This document shows positions 17,550 to 27,195 of a stretch of 64,000 nucleotides of DNA, piece after piece. The stretch is from Thalassobacillus cyri (GTDB lineage Bacteria > Bacillota > Bacilli > Bacillales > Halobacillaceae). The position numbers and the translations under genes are program-made. How positions within the stretch are numbered: the stretch's first letter is position 1; every line of letters starts with the position of its first letter. The stretch lies in assembly GCF_900107755.1 (NCBI RefSeq), contig NZ_FNQR01000006.1:149375-213374 (forward strand), in the 5' to 3' direction. The notes under the pieces are model-generated. The model was not told the DNA's origin, searched no databases, and saw only the letters and a list, made by a program, of their open reading frames with translations.

Positions 17550-17771
17550 GTGCGTTCATTTTACCATTATATGATGCGATTCAGGGGTAATAAGCAGCAG
17601 GATCACGAAAAACAATTGGCTGACTGGATGTTTGAGGATCATAGTTTTCCTAAGCAATCTACATCTTATCATGAAGTTAGTGACTATCTGGAATGGAATG
17701 CTCCATTCCCTGAAGCACTTCGTGTTTTTGATCGGGTATGGGAGTCCTATCAGATGGAGGAACAAGAATAG
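17550..17771 (+). CDS. YozE/UPF0346-family small protein
   Basis: A 73-residue protein containing RSFYHYMMRFRGNK and EDHSFPKQSTSYHEVSDYLE, which match the YozE SAM-like fold family (B. subtilis YozE is 74 residues). The start is the GTG at 17550 with TAAGGGGGAGC before it; the in-frame ATG at 17502 lacks a site and would add 16 residues outside the family. The function of the family is unknown. Confidence 0.85.
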   Translation: MRSFYHYMMRFRGNKQQDHEKQLADWMFEDHSFPKQSTSYHEVSDYLEWNAPFPEALRVFDRVWESYQMEEQE

Positions 17772-17867
17772 ATTCGAAATCGTGCAGCCGGATGGTTGTG
17801 CGGTTTTTCATTTTCTAAGAAACTATAAAATTTCTTTTTATGGATCACTTTAGGTTGTGGGTGTCAT

Positions 17868-18085
17868 CCAGCTCCAGCGCCTATCTCCTCAAGGTCTTAA
17901 GTCAATCCTCTCTGTGATAAGGAAAACTTGGCTTATCGCCAATGGTTTATGGCGAAAGCCTTCGTTTTACTTTTACTTTAACCCTTGATTAAACTTAATT
18001 GGAATGAAAGTACAAAGAACGTCACGGCGAGGCTTGTTAGGCTTGTCGGGGGTGAACAAGGCGCTTTTGCTTTTGTTCTTTTACC
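17868..18085. repeat. Large Bacillaceae intergenic repeat (CCAGCTCCAGCGCCT...AAGGCGCTTTTGC)
   Basis: The left end has AGCTCCAGCGCCTATCTCCT and the right end has TTGTCGGGGGTGAACAAGGC followed by GCTTTTGC, which pair through GCGCCT/AGGCGC. I recall this layout from many Bacillus genomes as an interspersed non-coding repeat. It includes the short TCGCCA...TGGCGAAAGCCTT unit also found at 8438-8464. It fills most of the 420-base gap before sbcD. Function is unknown. Confidence 0.65.
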
Positions 18086-18193
18086 AACAGGTAACAGTTC
18101 CCTGTTGTTCGTAACGGAACCCACGTTCGTGTATAATAGGCTTATAGTCAGAACAGGAAGATTGGTATTCAAGCATGAAAGTGAGGATATTCT

Positions 18194-19345
18194 ATGAAAC
18201 TATTACATACCGCAGACTGGCATCTTGGTAAAATCGTCAACAGTGTACATATGACGGAGGACCAGCGCTATGTTTTGCAGGAATTTTTGAAGATAGTAGA
18301 TGACGAGCAGCCGGATGCAATTATAATCGCTGGTGATTTATATGATCGTTCGATACCTCCAAGAGAAGCGGTTGAATTGTTAAATGACGTCCTGACGGAA
18401 TTAGTCATCGATAAAAAAATTCCGGTAATAGCGATTTCGGGAAATCATGATAGTCCGGATAGACTGGAGTTCGGCAGCCAGTTATTCCGGTCCCAGCAAT
18501 TATATTTAGATACTAAATTAAAAGGTGAATTTAAACCTGTCACGCTAAAGGACGACCATGGCCCTGTCCATTTTCATCTCGTTCCTTATTTGGAACCGGC
18601 GGAAGTAAGACAGTTTTTTGACGATAATAGTGTGCAATCTCATCATCAGGCTGCAGAACGGATGATTGACCATATTAAATCCAACCATGATATGTCAGAA
18701 CGCCATGTGTGGGTCGGTCATTCCTTTTTAGCCGGAGGAATGGAAACGGAATCGGAGGAAAGGTTATCGATGATAGGTGGAAGTCCCTATGTCGATGCGG
18801 AACTGTTCGAGGACTTCTCTTACGTGGCATTAGGGCACTTACACCAGCCACAACGGGTAAGGTCTGAACATATTCGTTACAGTGGGTCCATCTTAAAGTA
18901 TTCTTTTTCTGAAGCGAATCACCGAAAGGGTGTCACGATTGTAGAGCTGACCGGTGAAGATACAACAATCAGACAAGTACCCCTTAAGCCACGACGTGAC
19001 CTTGAAGTCGTAGAAGGCTACCTGGATGACTTTTTGAATCAGGACTTGCCGGATCATCCAGAGAATTATCTTCATGTAAAATTGCTGGATGACGGTCAGT
19101 TAGTGGATCCGATGGGGAAATTACGCAGGAAGTATCCAAATATTTTGCGACTCGAGCGGAATATGCTCTCCTCACAAAAAAAGCTGCAGGACCTGACAAA
19201 AATCAAAGAACGTCAGGAAATGTCCCATACGGATTTATTTGCTTCCTTTTATGAAGAAATGAAAGGGGATGCTATCCCTGAAAAGCGGAGCAGGCACATT
19301 GAACAAGTCATCAGTAAATTAATGACTGAAGAGCGGGTGAAATGA
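18194..19345 (+). CDS. sbcD: Exonuclease SbcCD subunit D
   Basis: The 383-residue metallophosphoesterase is the nuclease half of the SbcCD (Mre11-Rad50-type) complex. Motifs are HTADWHLGK, IIAGDLYDRSIPP, SGNHDSPDRLEFG, VGHSFLAGG and ALGHLHQPQ, giving all metal ligands. The complex cleaves hairpins and processes double-strand breaks. The ATG at 18194 follows GTGAGGATATTCT. Its stop is one base before the sbcC ATG, showing tight coupling. TATAAT at 18135-18140 may be the promoter -10 box. Confidence 0.95.
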   Translation: MKLLHTADWHLGKIVNSVHMTEDQRYVLQEFLKIVDDEQPDAIIIAGDLYDRSIPPREAVELLNDVLTELVIDKKIPVIAISGNHDSPDRLEFGSQLFRSQQLYLDTKLKGEFKPVTLKDDHGPVHFHLVPYLEPAEVRQFFDDNSVQSHHQAAERMIDHIKSNHDMSERHVWVGHSFLAGGMETESEERLSMIGGSPYVDAELFEDFSYVALGHLHQPQRVRSEHIRYSGSILKYSFSEANHRKGVTIVELTGEDTTIRQVPLKPRRDLEVVEGYLDDFLNQDLPDHPENYLHVKLLDDGQLVDPMGKLRRKYPNILRLERNMLSSQKKLQDLTKIKERQEMSHTDLFASFYEEMKGDAIPEKRSRHIEQVISKLMTEERVK

Positions 19346-19346
19346 C

Positions 19347-22300
19347 ATGAAAGCTATTACGTTAACAGTTACCGCATTCGGACCTTATCGTGGACGACAA
19401 CTTATCGATTTCAGCAGACTCGGCGAAGAATCGATATTTTTAGTGACTGGTCCGACGGGGGCGGGAAAAACGACGATATTTGATGCCATGTGCTTCGCAT
19501 TGTACGGAAAAGCAAGCGGCAGCGATCGGGATCAGGATACCTTACGCAGTCACTTTGCTGAGCCGGATGAACAGACAAGTGTTGAATTTGTGTTTGAGTT
19601 GAGAGGGAAAACCTATCGTGTTATCCGAACACCGAAACAGCCGAAGAGAAAAGCGAGAGGTGAGGGATTCACCGAGGATCCTGCGAAAGCAGAATTGTAT
19701 CTGCTTGATGGAGATAAAGAAATATTAGTAGCCTCTCATATTAAAGAAGTGAATGAAACCCTGGAAGAGATGATCAGCCTCGATTATGAGCAATTTCGTA
19801 AGATGATCATGATTCCACAAGGAGAATTCCGGAAACTTATTTCAGAGAACAGTAAAGAACGGGAAGAGATCCTCCAACGCATTTTCCATACCCATTTTTA
19901 TGAAAGAGTCACCGAGGAGCTTAAACAGCACTCCAGGCAATTAAAAGAAGAAATCAGTCAGTATCAATGGAAGATCAAACAGGAGACAAATAAAGTAGCC
20001 TGGGAGGAAGAAGAAGTCGTTGATACGTTAGAAGATCCGAAAGAGATTTTGACATTGCTGGAACAAAAGGAAAAACAGGGACAAAATTCCCTCCAGCATG
20101 TGGAGGAGCAATTGACGAAACAAAACGTCAAGTTAAAAAAAACGCAGGAGTCATTTTACCAGGCAAAGCAGCTGCAGGAAGATTTTTCGAGGTTGAAAAA
20201 ATACCAGGAAGAAAAACAGGCGTTAATGCAGCAACAGCCGGAAATGGAAATAGTGAAAGACAAACTTTCCCAAGCCGAACATGCGATGGAAGTGGTACCG
20301 GTCGAGGAGCAATGGAAGAGCCGTCAGCAGGATTATGAGCGGTTGAAAGCTCAGTTAGAACAAAAGCAGACTTTTCTTACTGAAAGTCGCGAACAGTTCG
20401 CAAAGCTCCAAAAAACATATGGACTAGAATCAGAAAAAGAGCCAGAGCGAGAGCGGTTAAAGGAAGATATCAAACGGAAAAAAGAGGAACTGGAAAAGCT
20501 TAACAAACTGAAAGTCCTTCACGAAGAGAAAGAAAAGACTAGAAAGCTGCTGGAAGTAAAATCTCAAGCTATTCAAAAGCTGAAGCAGGCAGTCGAAGCG
20601 AACAAACGGGAAAGGGTAGGGCTTCAGGGTCTGCTTAAGCAGGAAAGTGAATGGAATAAAGCGTATTATCAGTGGAAGCAGGATTTTCAAGAACAAAAGA
20701 CCATTCAAAATAGAATCGAAAAATTGGTCAAAGTCAATGATGACATCCTGAACATGCGAAATAGATACCGGGATTTCAAGCGCCAATACGATAAAAAGGT
20801 ATCGGAAGCCGAGCATATTAAGACCGAGCTGGATGAAAAGCAAAACGAATTGAATCAGCAGCACGCTTTTTTGTTAGCGCGTTCCCTGGAAACGGGAGAA
20901 CCTTGCCCAGTGTGCGGTTCTGAACATCATCCATCGCCTGCTGGAGCCTCCAGCCAGGGAAATTCATCGTTCGAGGTAGTCGAGCAGTTACAAGAAAAGT
21001 ACCGACAGGCTGAAGAAACTGTTAAGAAAGAACAAGAGCAATATATACAACTGGAAGCCGAAGGAAAGTCTCAAAAACAGCTGCTCGTAGCGGTTCACGA
21101 AGAAGTGGCGGAGCATGTTCCGGACCTCCAACCCGAAACCATTAAAAGAGTACAGCAAAAACAAGCAGAAACGATTGATATGTATCAACAGAAAATAGCA
21201 GAGATAGAGGCCAAACTGAAAGAAATAGGTACTGCACACGATAAAGCGAAGCAATTGGATCATCAGCTGGAAGCCTATCAAAGCGAACTGGAAGCCGAGC
21301 AGGAACAATACAATCAGCTTGAGAACAGTATGGTAAAAACAGAAACATGGATCGAACAGTTGAGTGAAGGAATGGACACCACCCTGGACAGTTTAGGTCA
21401 AATGAAAGAAAGTATTGCCCGCATGGAACGTAATTATCAACAAGCTGTAGCAGACTGGGAAAAGGTTAAAAAACAGTTTGAAGAGACGAAAGAACAATTG
21501 CAAAAACTGGAAGTAGAAGTTTCTGAACTTACCAATTATACAGAAGAAAGTCGGCATACGGTCGCAAAATGGCAGGAGAAATTAGAGGAACAGCTAAGCA
21601 GGCACGACTTTGCCAGTTTAGAAGCCTACCAGGCGGTTAAGCTTCCTAAGTCAGACTGGGAAGAGTTAAAACATAAACTGGAACAGTACAAGCAGAAGCG
21701 GGTCACGATTGAAGAGCAGATAGCGGAACTGGAAGTACACTTGAAAGACAAGAAAGAACCTGAAATAGAAACATTACAAGCAAAGCTGGATCAGGAAGAG
21801 AAAGTGAAAGAAGCACTTGCTTCGCGTAAAAACGAAGCCGGGCTGCATCTTAAATTGATTCAGGACGTTCAAACAGCGGTAGAGTCCTTATATAAGGAGC
21901 AGGAACAATTGCTGAACGATTATTACGACATTGGTGAACTTGCGGATTTAGCAAGAGGAGAAAACCATTTACGTTTATCCTTTGAACGGTACGTTCTTTC
22001 TGCATTCTTAGATGAGATTCTTATGCAGGCAAATATCCGTTTCGATCAAATGACGGATCATCGTTACCAACTGATCAGAAGTGACCAGGTCGCAAAACGT
22101 GGAGCCCAGAGTGGGCTTGATTTGGAAGTTATGGATCATCACACAGGACTGCAGCGTTCTGTCCGTACACTTTCTGGTGGTGAGGGATTCAAAGCAGCAC
22201 TGAGCCTTGCCTTAGGGATGGCTGATGTCGTTCAGGCCCATGCAGGCGGTGTCCAACTGGATACACTGTTTATCGATGAAGGCTTCGGCACGCTTGATGA

Positions 22301-22463
22301 TTTATCATTAGAGCAAGCAATCGGATGCTTGAAAGATTTACAGGACGGCAACCGCATGCTTGGAATCATTTCCCATGTTCCACAATTAAAAGAGGAAATT
22401 AAAGCGAAGCTCCATATTTCACCAAGTCCAGAAGGCTCAACGGTACAGTTTGTATTCCATTAA
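19347..22463 (+). CDS. sbcC: Exonuclease SbcCD subunit C
   Basis: The 1038-residue SMC/Rad50-like ATPase has Walker A (GPTGAGKTT, near residue 36), two long coiled-coil arms, and the zinc hook CPVCGSEHHP at residues 520-529. The ABC signature LSGGEGFKAALSLALG is near residue 945, followed by Walker B TLFIDEGFGTLD. The hook dimerises through zinc, and the heads drive SbcD. Length is normal. The coiled coil is rich in Glu, Lys and Gln, which also explains the hydrophobic antisense frames seen opposite it. Confidence 0.96.
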   Translation: MKAITLTVTAFGPYRGRQLIDFSRLGEESIFLVTGPTGAGKTTIFDAMCFALYGKASGSDRDQDTLRSHFAEPDEQTSVEFVFELRGKTYRVIRTPKQPKRKARGEGFTEDPAKAELYLLDGDKEILVASHIKEVNETLEEMISLDYEQFRKMIMIPQGEFRKLISENSKEREEILQRIFHTHFYERVTEELKQHSRQLKEEISQYQWKIKQETNKVAWEEEEVVDTLEDPKEILTLLEQKEKQGQNSLQHVEEQLTKQNVKLKKTQESFYQAKQLQEDFSRLKKYQEEKQALMQQQPEMEIVKDKLSQAEHAMEVVPVEEQWKSRQQDYERLKAQLEQKQTFLTESREQFAKLQKTYGLESEKEPERERLKEDIKRKKEELEKLNKLKVLHEEKEKTRKLLEVKSQAIQKLKQAVEANKRERVGLQGLLKQESEWNKAYYQWKQDFQEQKTIQNRIEKLVKVNDDILNMRNRYRDFKRQYDKKVSEAEHIKTELDEKQNELNQQHAFLLARSLETGEPCPVCGSEHHPSPAGASSQGNSSFEVVEQLQEKYRQAEETVKKEQEQYIQLEAEGKSQKQLLVAVHEEVAEHVPDLQPETIKRVQQKQAETIDMYQQKIAEIEAKLKEIGTAHDKAKQLDHQLEAYQSELEAEQEQYNQLENSMVKTETWIEQLSEGMDTTLDSLGQMKESIARMERNYQQAVADWEKVKKQFEETKEQLQKLEVEVSELTNYTEESRHTVAKWQEKLEEQLSRHDFASLEAYQAVKLPKSDWEELKHKLEQYKQKRVTIEEQIAELEVHLKDKKEPEIETLQAKLDQEEKVKEALASRKNEAGLHLKLIQDVQTAVESLYKEQEQLLNDYYDIGELADLARGENHLRLSFERYVLSAFLDEILMQANIRFDQMTDHRYQLIRSDQVAKRGAQSGLDLEVMDHHTGLQRSVRTLSGGEGFKAALSLALGMADVVQAHAGGVQLDTLFIDEGFGTLDDLSLEQAIGCLKDLQDGNRMLGIISHVPQLKEEIKAKLHISPSPEGSTVQFVFH

Positions 22464-22537
22464 TTACTTTTTAAAACTATGTTTCTCTCATGTTATATTA
22501 TTAATTGCACATGTTAGAAGCAGAGAGGACGTTCCAC

Positions 22538-22894
22538 ATGAAAGTTATTAATGCACCAACGACAGCTCAGGTGGAAGAGTTACATGGGCTATGGGGCCAG
22601 TTTCAAGAAGAAATATTACCATGTTATCTTTCTACCTCCTATTTAAAACAGTTAGGAAACACCGATATTTTTCACTTGCCAGACCTGGATGTAAAGGATC
22701 AGGTAGACATCATTGAAATGACGATAGCGCTGCAGACGATTATCCATCTGGTAGATGATTCCTCAAACAAGCAAGCAAAATCTGGCTATCTGTTTGAATC
22801 TAATAAAAAGATACTCACCAAACACGGAGTTTCCTTTCCTTTTGAAGCACGGTTATTCGAACTTCCTGAAAAAAATTATCGCCGCTACCACTAA
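22538..22894 (+). CDS. YhcU-like (DUF5365) protein
   Basis: A 118-residue soluble protein. The segment NKKILTKHGVSFPFEARLFE and the layout of the N-terminal part (EEILPCYLSTSYLKQLG) resemble what I recall of B. subtilis YhcU. No catalytic motif is visible and no function is assigned. The ATG at 22538 has AGAGAGGACG upstream; an earlier in-frame ATG lacks a site. It is probably transcribed alone. Confidence 0.65.
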   Translation: MKVINAPTTAQVEELHGLWGQFQEEILPCYLSTSYLKQLGNTDIFHLPDLDVKDQVDIIEMTIALQTIIHLVDDSSNKQAKSGYLFESNKKILTKHGVSFPFEARLFELPEKNYRRYH

Positions 22895-22956
22895 GATGCT
22901 TGTAATTCTCTTTGTAATTAAATAGGATAAAAGTAAATGAGAGCGGAGGTATAGCC

Positions 22957-23205
22957 ATGTCTACACCCTTTTCAATGGAATGGAAAATGATTACGGAAGG
23001 CCAGGAAAAACGAATCAATGCAGAAGATAATATATTTGAGATCACTTTCGATGGTTATAAAATATTTCCGATTGAGGAAATGATCGAAATTAAGCGTCAT
23101 CCCGATGCAGATTTGATCGGAAGCGGAAAAGTTGTCGAATTGGTTTTCAAAAACCAGCAGACTACTTGCAAATATCAACTAATTTCGCTATATAGCGTCA
23201 ATTAA
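22957..23205 (+). CDS. DUF2584-family protein
   Basis: An 82-residue protein: MEWKMITEGQEKRI, then FEITFDGYKIFPI and a C-terminus TCKYQLISLYSVN. These match the layout of DUF2584 proteins of Bacillaceae, small beta-rich proteins of unknown function. GAGCGGAGGTATAGCC precedes the ATG. No clear operon partner is visible. Confidence 0.75.
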   Translation: MSTPFSMEWKMITEGQEKRINAEDNIFEITFDGYKIFPIEEMIEIKRHPDADLIGSGKVVELVFKNQQTTCKYQLISLYSVN

Positions 23206-23386
23206 CGGCTCATTAGTTTGCGAAAGGCGTCTGTTTTTGCGCTTGCCCGGGAAATACTGTGCTGAATTATTTCCCCTTTGTCTCAACAAGTTTCAAAGAA
23301 TTGCCACATTCCCCACGTTTTTTACAATGATATTCATCTTATACTTAAAGTAGCTACATGAATATTTTCAATAGGGGGAAGATAAC

Positions 23387-23467
23387 ATGCTCAGCAGTGT
23401 TTTGTTTGGTTTAATTCTAAGTGGTTTTGTAGGTTTGATCATTACAGCAGATTTAGTATCAGAATAA
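23387..23467 (+). CDS. 26-residue hydrophobic peptide gene
   Basis: The ATG has an ideal ribosome site (ATAGGGGGAAGATAAC). The product is almost entirely a single membrane helix, MLSSVLFGLILSGFVGLIIT followed by ADLVSE and stop. A strong terminator begins 27 bases after the stop. The combination of ribosome site, hydrophobic peptide and terminator argues for a genuine monocistronic micro-gene. I do not recognise the family; membrane-regulator peptides are one possibility. Confidence 0.6.
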   Translation: MLSSVLFGLILSGFVGLIITADLVSE

Positions 23468-23493
23468 AAGTTTTTTAAGCGGAAAAGCCTATC

Positions 23494-23531
23494 AATTCTC
23501 CAGGTTACATTTACCTGGAGAATTTTTTTGT
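23494..23531 (+). terminator. Terminator behind the 26-residue peptide gene
   Basis: AATTCTCCAGGT pairs with ACCTGGAGAATT (12 bp, loop of about 7), followed by a T run. Confidence 0.88.
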
Positions 23532-23586
23532 TAACTTGATAGGTTTTGTTATTATTTTTGTAGAGTTGCAAAGGAAGGGTGAGGAT

Positions 23587-24273
23587 ATGAAGATATTACA
23601 TAACGATTGGGCTTCAATGCTTGAGCAGGAGTTTGAAAAACCATACTATCAGGAGCTTCGGAAATTTCTGAAAAAGGAATATCACCATCATACCGTTTAT
23701 CCGGATATGCATGACATTTATCAAGCCCTGCACACGACACCTTATCAAGATACAAAAGTAGTCATTTTAGGACAAGATCCTTATCACGGTCCAGATCAAG
23801 CGCATGGTTTCAGCTTTTCCGTAAAGCCGGGGATTGATATCCCGCCGTCTTTAAAAAACATCTATAAAGAGCTGGAAGCGGATGTAGGGTTCGAAATTCC
23901 GAATCATGGATACTTAAAACCGTGGGCCGAGCAAGGAGTCTTATTATTAAATAATGTACTGACTGTCAGGGCTCATCAGGCACATTCCCATCAGGGAGCA
24001 GGCTGGGAAACATTCACCGATGAAGTAATTGAGGCATTGAATGAAAGAGAAAAGCCAGTAGTATTCATGCTATGGGGGAAACATGCGCAGAAAAAGGCTT
24101 CGTTTGTCGATCGCGGCCGCCACTTTGTCATTCAATCTCCACATCCCAGTCCATTATCGGCCTATCGAGGATTTTTTGGCAGTCGTCCATTTTCCAAAGC
24201 TAATCGTTTCCTGGAGGAAATAGGGGAGCAGCCAATCGATTGGCAGTTACCGCTTCAAGTAACAAAGGCTTAA
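23587..24273 (+). CDS. ung: Uracil-DNA glycosylase
   Basis: The 228-residue enzyme removes uracil from DNA in base-excision repair. The catalytic water-activating motif [18 protein letters not shown] is complete, the uracil-specificity Asn lies in [10 protein letters not shown], and the DNA-intercalation loop is [19 protein letters not shown] take the ATG at 23587 with GGAAGGGTGAGGA before it. Size is normal for family 1 Ung. Confidence 0.96.
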   Translation: MKILHNDWASMLEQEFEKPYYQELRKFLKKEYHHHTVYPDMHDIYQALHTTPYQDTKVVILGQDPYHGPDQAHGFSFSVKPGIDIPPSLKNIYKELEADVGFEIPNHGYLKPWAEQGVLLLNNVLTVRAHQAHSHQGAGWETFTDEVIEALNEREKPVVFMLWGKHAQKKASFVDRGRHFVIQSPHPSPLSAYRGFFGSRPFSKANRFLEEIGEQPIDWQLPLQVTKA

Positions 24274-24341
24274 GCCCATGCAAACTTAGTCGGTTCACAT
24301 ATACTATCCCATGACCAGAGAATGAGTACGGAGGGATAGTT

Positions 24342-24872
24342 ATGTTTCCACCTGCAAGACCTCCGATGGGAGGAAGACCACCAGGGTTTGGCGGGCAATC
24401 GCCTTTCCAGATCGGTTCGTATGGCAATCAATTCGGAGTTGGCAATCAGTTCGGGGGGGTGCCGCAAAAGCAAGGGTTCTTATCCAAGCTTTTAGCTAAA
24501 AGAGGAGCAGGTGCTACAGCGCGTGGAGTGGGTGGTGCCGTCCAGGGGGGCGGTACTGATTTTGCTTCCATGTTGGGTAACGCACAGCAAGTACTGAAAA
24601 TGGCCCAGAGTGCTGCACCTATGATCCAGCAATATGGACCGATGATGAAAAACATACCGACATTGATTAATCTATGGAAAATCATGCGGGAGCCTGATGA
24701 AGATACAGAAACACAGACAGAAAGTAATTCGGGATCTCCGGAACGAATGGAATCAAGAGTGAGCAGCAATCGGGAAAGCAATAGGAGACGCGATGAATCT
24801 CCCGGTGGGATACGTTCTAATGTAGCTTCCCGTGCCAATCAAGGCACATCACAGCCCAAATTATATATTTGA
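24342..24872 (+). CDS. yqfQ: YqfQ/VrrA-like protein
   Basis: The 176-residue protein begins with a Pro/Gly/Phe/Gln-rich low-complexity region (MFPPARPPMGGRPPGFGGQS), then has a helical core (MLGNAQQVLKMAQSAAPMIQ) and a polar charged tail. This arrangement fits the YqfQ-like family, spore-associated in Bacillus. AGGGATAGTT and GTACGGAGGG provide the ribosome site. Low-complexity composition rather than catalytic motifs supports the call. Confidence 0.8.
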   Translation: MFPPARPPMGGRPPGFGGQSPFQIGSYGNQFGVGNQFGGVPQKQGFLSKLLAKRGAGATARGVGGAVQGGGTDFASMLGNAQQVLKMAQSAAPMIQQYGPMMKNIPTLINLWKIMREPDEDTETQTESNSGSPERMESRVSSNRESNRRRDESPGGIRSNVASRANQGTSQPKLYI

Positions 24873-24964
24873 GCTGTGCATGTGACTTGATTTTTTTTCT
24901 TAAAACGGAAAGAATGAGGGAAATACGTGTTATGAACACACTTTCTTTCGGGAGGTTTTAAAAT

Positions 24965-25927
24965 ATGTCTGAACAGATTTTTAAAAAAGCGACCTTTGCT
25001 GGCGGATGTTTCTGGTGCATGGTCGAACCGTTTGATGAACGACCGGGTATAGAGAAGGTGGTTTCCGGATATACCGGCGGCCATACGGAGAACCCTTCTT
25101 ATGAAGATGTTTTTACGAAAGATACCGGGCACGTGGAAGCCGTAGAAATCACGTATAATCCTGAAATTTTTTCTTACGAGCGATTGGTCGAAATATTTTG
25201 GCAGCAAATTGACCCTACAGATCCAGGCGGACAGTTCCACGACCGCGGGGAACATTATACAACTGCCATATTTTACCATGATGAAGAACAAAAGCAAATA
25301 GCTGAAAACAGTAAGCGAAATCTTGAGGGAAGTGGCAAATTCAAAAATCCGATTGTAACCAAAATACTGCCAGCTAAACCGTTCTACCCTGCTGAAGAAG
25401 CCCATCAGGACTACTACAAAAAACAATCTTTTCATTATAACCTGTATAAAAAAGGCTCAGGCCGAGCTGATTTCATCAAAGAAAACTGGGGTTATAAAAA
25501 GGACAAGGATGAACTGAAGCATCAGCTTACAGATATGCAGTATTTTGTCACCCAGGAAAATGGTACAGAACCGCCTTTCCAGAATGAATACAACGATCAC
25601 GAAGAAGAGGGCATTTATGTAGATATCGTATCCGGGGAACCCTTATTTAGTTCTACGGATAAATACGATGCCGGCTGCGGATGGCCAAGCTTCACCAAAC
25701 CGATTGAAAAACAACAAGTTGCCGAAAATACCGATAATTCCCACGGGATGATCCGGACAGAGGTGCGTAGTAATGAAGGAGATTCCCATCTCGGGCATGT
25801 TTTTGAAGATGGTCCAAGAGATAAAGGCGGCCTGCGGTACTGCATCAATTCGGCAGCACTCAAATTCGTTCCTAAGGAGAAGATGGAAGAAGAAGGTTAT
25901 GGATATCTCCGTTATTTGTTTGATTGA
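24965..25927 (+). CDS. msrAB: Bifunctional methionine sulfoxide reductase MsrA/MsrB
   Basis: The 320-residue fusion repairs both epimers of methionine sulfoxide. Residues 1-155 are MsrA with the active Cys in [14 protein letters not shown]. Residues about 170-320 are MsrB with [16 protein letters not shown] and the catalytic Cys in [13 protein letters not shown]. The MsrB part lacks the CxxC zinc pairs, as is usual in fused Bacillus enzymes. TTTCGGGAGGTTTT precedes the ATG. A second, unfused MsrA-like gene lies at 44405-44875. Confidence 0.95.
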   Translation: MSEQIFKKATFAGGCFWCMVEPFDERPGIEKVVSGYTGGHTENPSYEDVFTKDTGHVEAVEITYNPEIFSYERLVEIFWQQIDPTDPGGQFHDRGEHYTTAIFYHDEEQKQIAENSKRNLEGSGKFKNPIVTKILPAKPFYPAEEAHQDYYKKQSFHYNLYKKGSGRADFIKENWGYKKDKDELKHQLTDMQYFVTQENGTEPPFQNEYNDHEEEGIYVDIVSGEPLFSSTDKYDAGCGWPSFTKPIEKQQVAENTDNSHGMIRTEVRSNEGDSHLGHVFEDGPRDKGGLRYCINSAALKFVPKEKMEEEGYGYLRYLFD

Positions 25928-26048
25928 TGGATGCTTTTGAAAGGATCTGTTAATTGGGCAGATGCAAATAACATAAAGAAAATTACTTTTAAATGTCCTA
26001 GAAACAAACGAGAAAGCAATAACTCTTTATAAAAGTTATGTTTTAAGA

Positions 26049-26818
26049 TTGAAGGGGTATTACAGAAAGGCAAGTTATTGTTTCGAAGTGCCAACAGGTG
26101 AAGCGCTCAAAGCCCGTCTGTCTGCCATACTTGAAGTGATTTACCTAATGTTCAATGAAGGTTATTCAGCAACATCAGTTAATGACTGGCTCCGCCCTTT
26201 ACTATGGCAGGAGGCAATGAGACTGGGACGTATACTTACCGAGTTGTTCCTCATGAATCGGAAGTTCACGGACTAGTTTCCCTTATGGAGATTCAAGCTT
26301 CGCGGCTTAGAGCTCGGGTTAATCCCAAAGGAAAACCGGTTCGTCTTTTGGAACAAAACCGGGCGCAGTGGGATCAATTGTTGATTCGCCGGGGCTTAGG
26401 AGCATTGAAATGCAGCCAGAAGCTTGGAAGTACACTCGGTCCGAACGCGTTGCAGGCTACGACTTCTGCTTGTCATGCAGAAGCTCCTACGGCAGATGAG
26501 ACTGAATGGGTTAGTATCGCTGCCCTTTACGAAGCATTGGCCAGGGTAACTCCATCGCCGATCGTAGAATTATTAAATAGGGCGGTTGCCATATCAATGG
26601 CATTTGGAACCTCTTTCGGGCTGCAGATTGTTGACGAGCTGAATGCCGAATCATCCTTAAAGGGATACCATCTACTGCCTAGCGTTCGTGGCGATCTTCT
26701 GATCAAGCTGGGGCGATTCGATGAAGCCCGTACAGAATTTGAACAAGCGGCGTCGATGACCCGGAATGACCGTGAGAAGGAGCTTTTATTGAACCGGGCA
26801 AATGATTGTGAGTCCTAA
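26049..26818 (+). pseudogene. Decayed ECF-type sigma factor (DUF6596/SigI-like)
   Basis: The first frame (to 26276) reads VPTGEALKARLSAILEVIYL and ends after RLGRILTELF; the second frame (from about 26240) continues ESEVHGLVSLMEIQASRLRA through GYHLLPSVRGDLLIKLGRFD to the stop at 26818. Together they are the C-terminal TPR-like half of sigma factors of the former ECF42 group. A single-base frameshift lies near 26240-26260. The sigma region 2 and 4 DNA-binding parts are absent upstream, so it is a truncated and frameshifted remnant. No partner gene of the DGPF/YCII type is present. Confidence 0.85.
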
Positions 26819-26905
26819 AGCATTTTATTAACTTTCTTCGCCTTGTCAATTACAGCGTTCCTCGTTTGTTGCTTCAAAAGTCATCTTCCATTAAGTAGGA
26901 ATTAA

Positions 26906-26934
26906 AGGGCTACTGGCATATAACCAGCAGCCCT
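26906..26934 (+). terminator. Weak terminator-like hairpin
   Basis: AGGGCTACTGG pairs with CCAGCAGCCCT with one mismatch; the following sequence is only moderately T-rich. Confidence 0.45.
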
Positions 26935-27000
26935 ATTCTCCATCGCACACTCAATGACCATTATTGGCAGCGTATGGGTTTGAAAGCATTTAATTAACGT

Positions 27001-27084
27001 TGGAATTTTTTGAAACCGCCATATACGGAACCGTACGTAAGGTGGTGTGAGAGGACGGAGGTTAGTCACCTCCTACTACTCGAT
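27001..27084 (+). mobile_element. 3' remnant of a group II intron (domains V-VI)
   Basis: ACCGCC (27015-27020) pairs with GGTGGT (27041-27046) around ATATACG-GAAC-CGTACGT, giving a domain V-like hairpin of the right size. It is followed by GTGAGAGG, a domain VI hairpin GGAGGT / ACCTCC, and the end TACTACTCGAT, all as I recall from Bacillus group II introns. No maturase coding region remains upstream. The intron ends at the CCCCGCGGAAAG repeat core (27087-27098). It is degenerate and presumably inactive. Confidence 0.7.
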
Positions 27085-27142
27085 TTCCCCGCGGAAAGGG
27101 AATCGTTTCCTAGCCCCACTTTTTCGGTTTCAACAATAAGTG

Positions 27143-27193
27143 AAAAAGGCTGCCCCAATTAGTCTATTACAGACTATGGGACAGCCCCTTTTT
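27143..27193. terminator. Terminator of the M36 peptidase gene
   Basis: GGCTGCCCCA pairs with TGGGACAGCC, enclosing a second hairpin AGTCT / AGACT. On the minus strand the stem is followed by CTTTTTC; the plus strand also has a T run. Confidence 0.82.
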
Positions 27194-27195
27194 GT

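Noticed and set aside
20457..21348. Hydrophobic minus-strand frames opposite sbcC
   Set aside because: Complement of coiled-coil coding sequence; no initiation signals.
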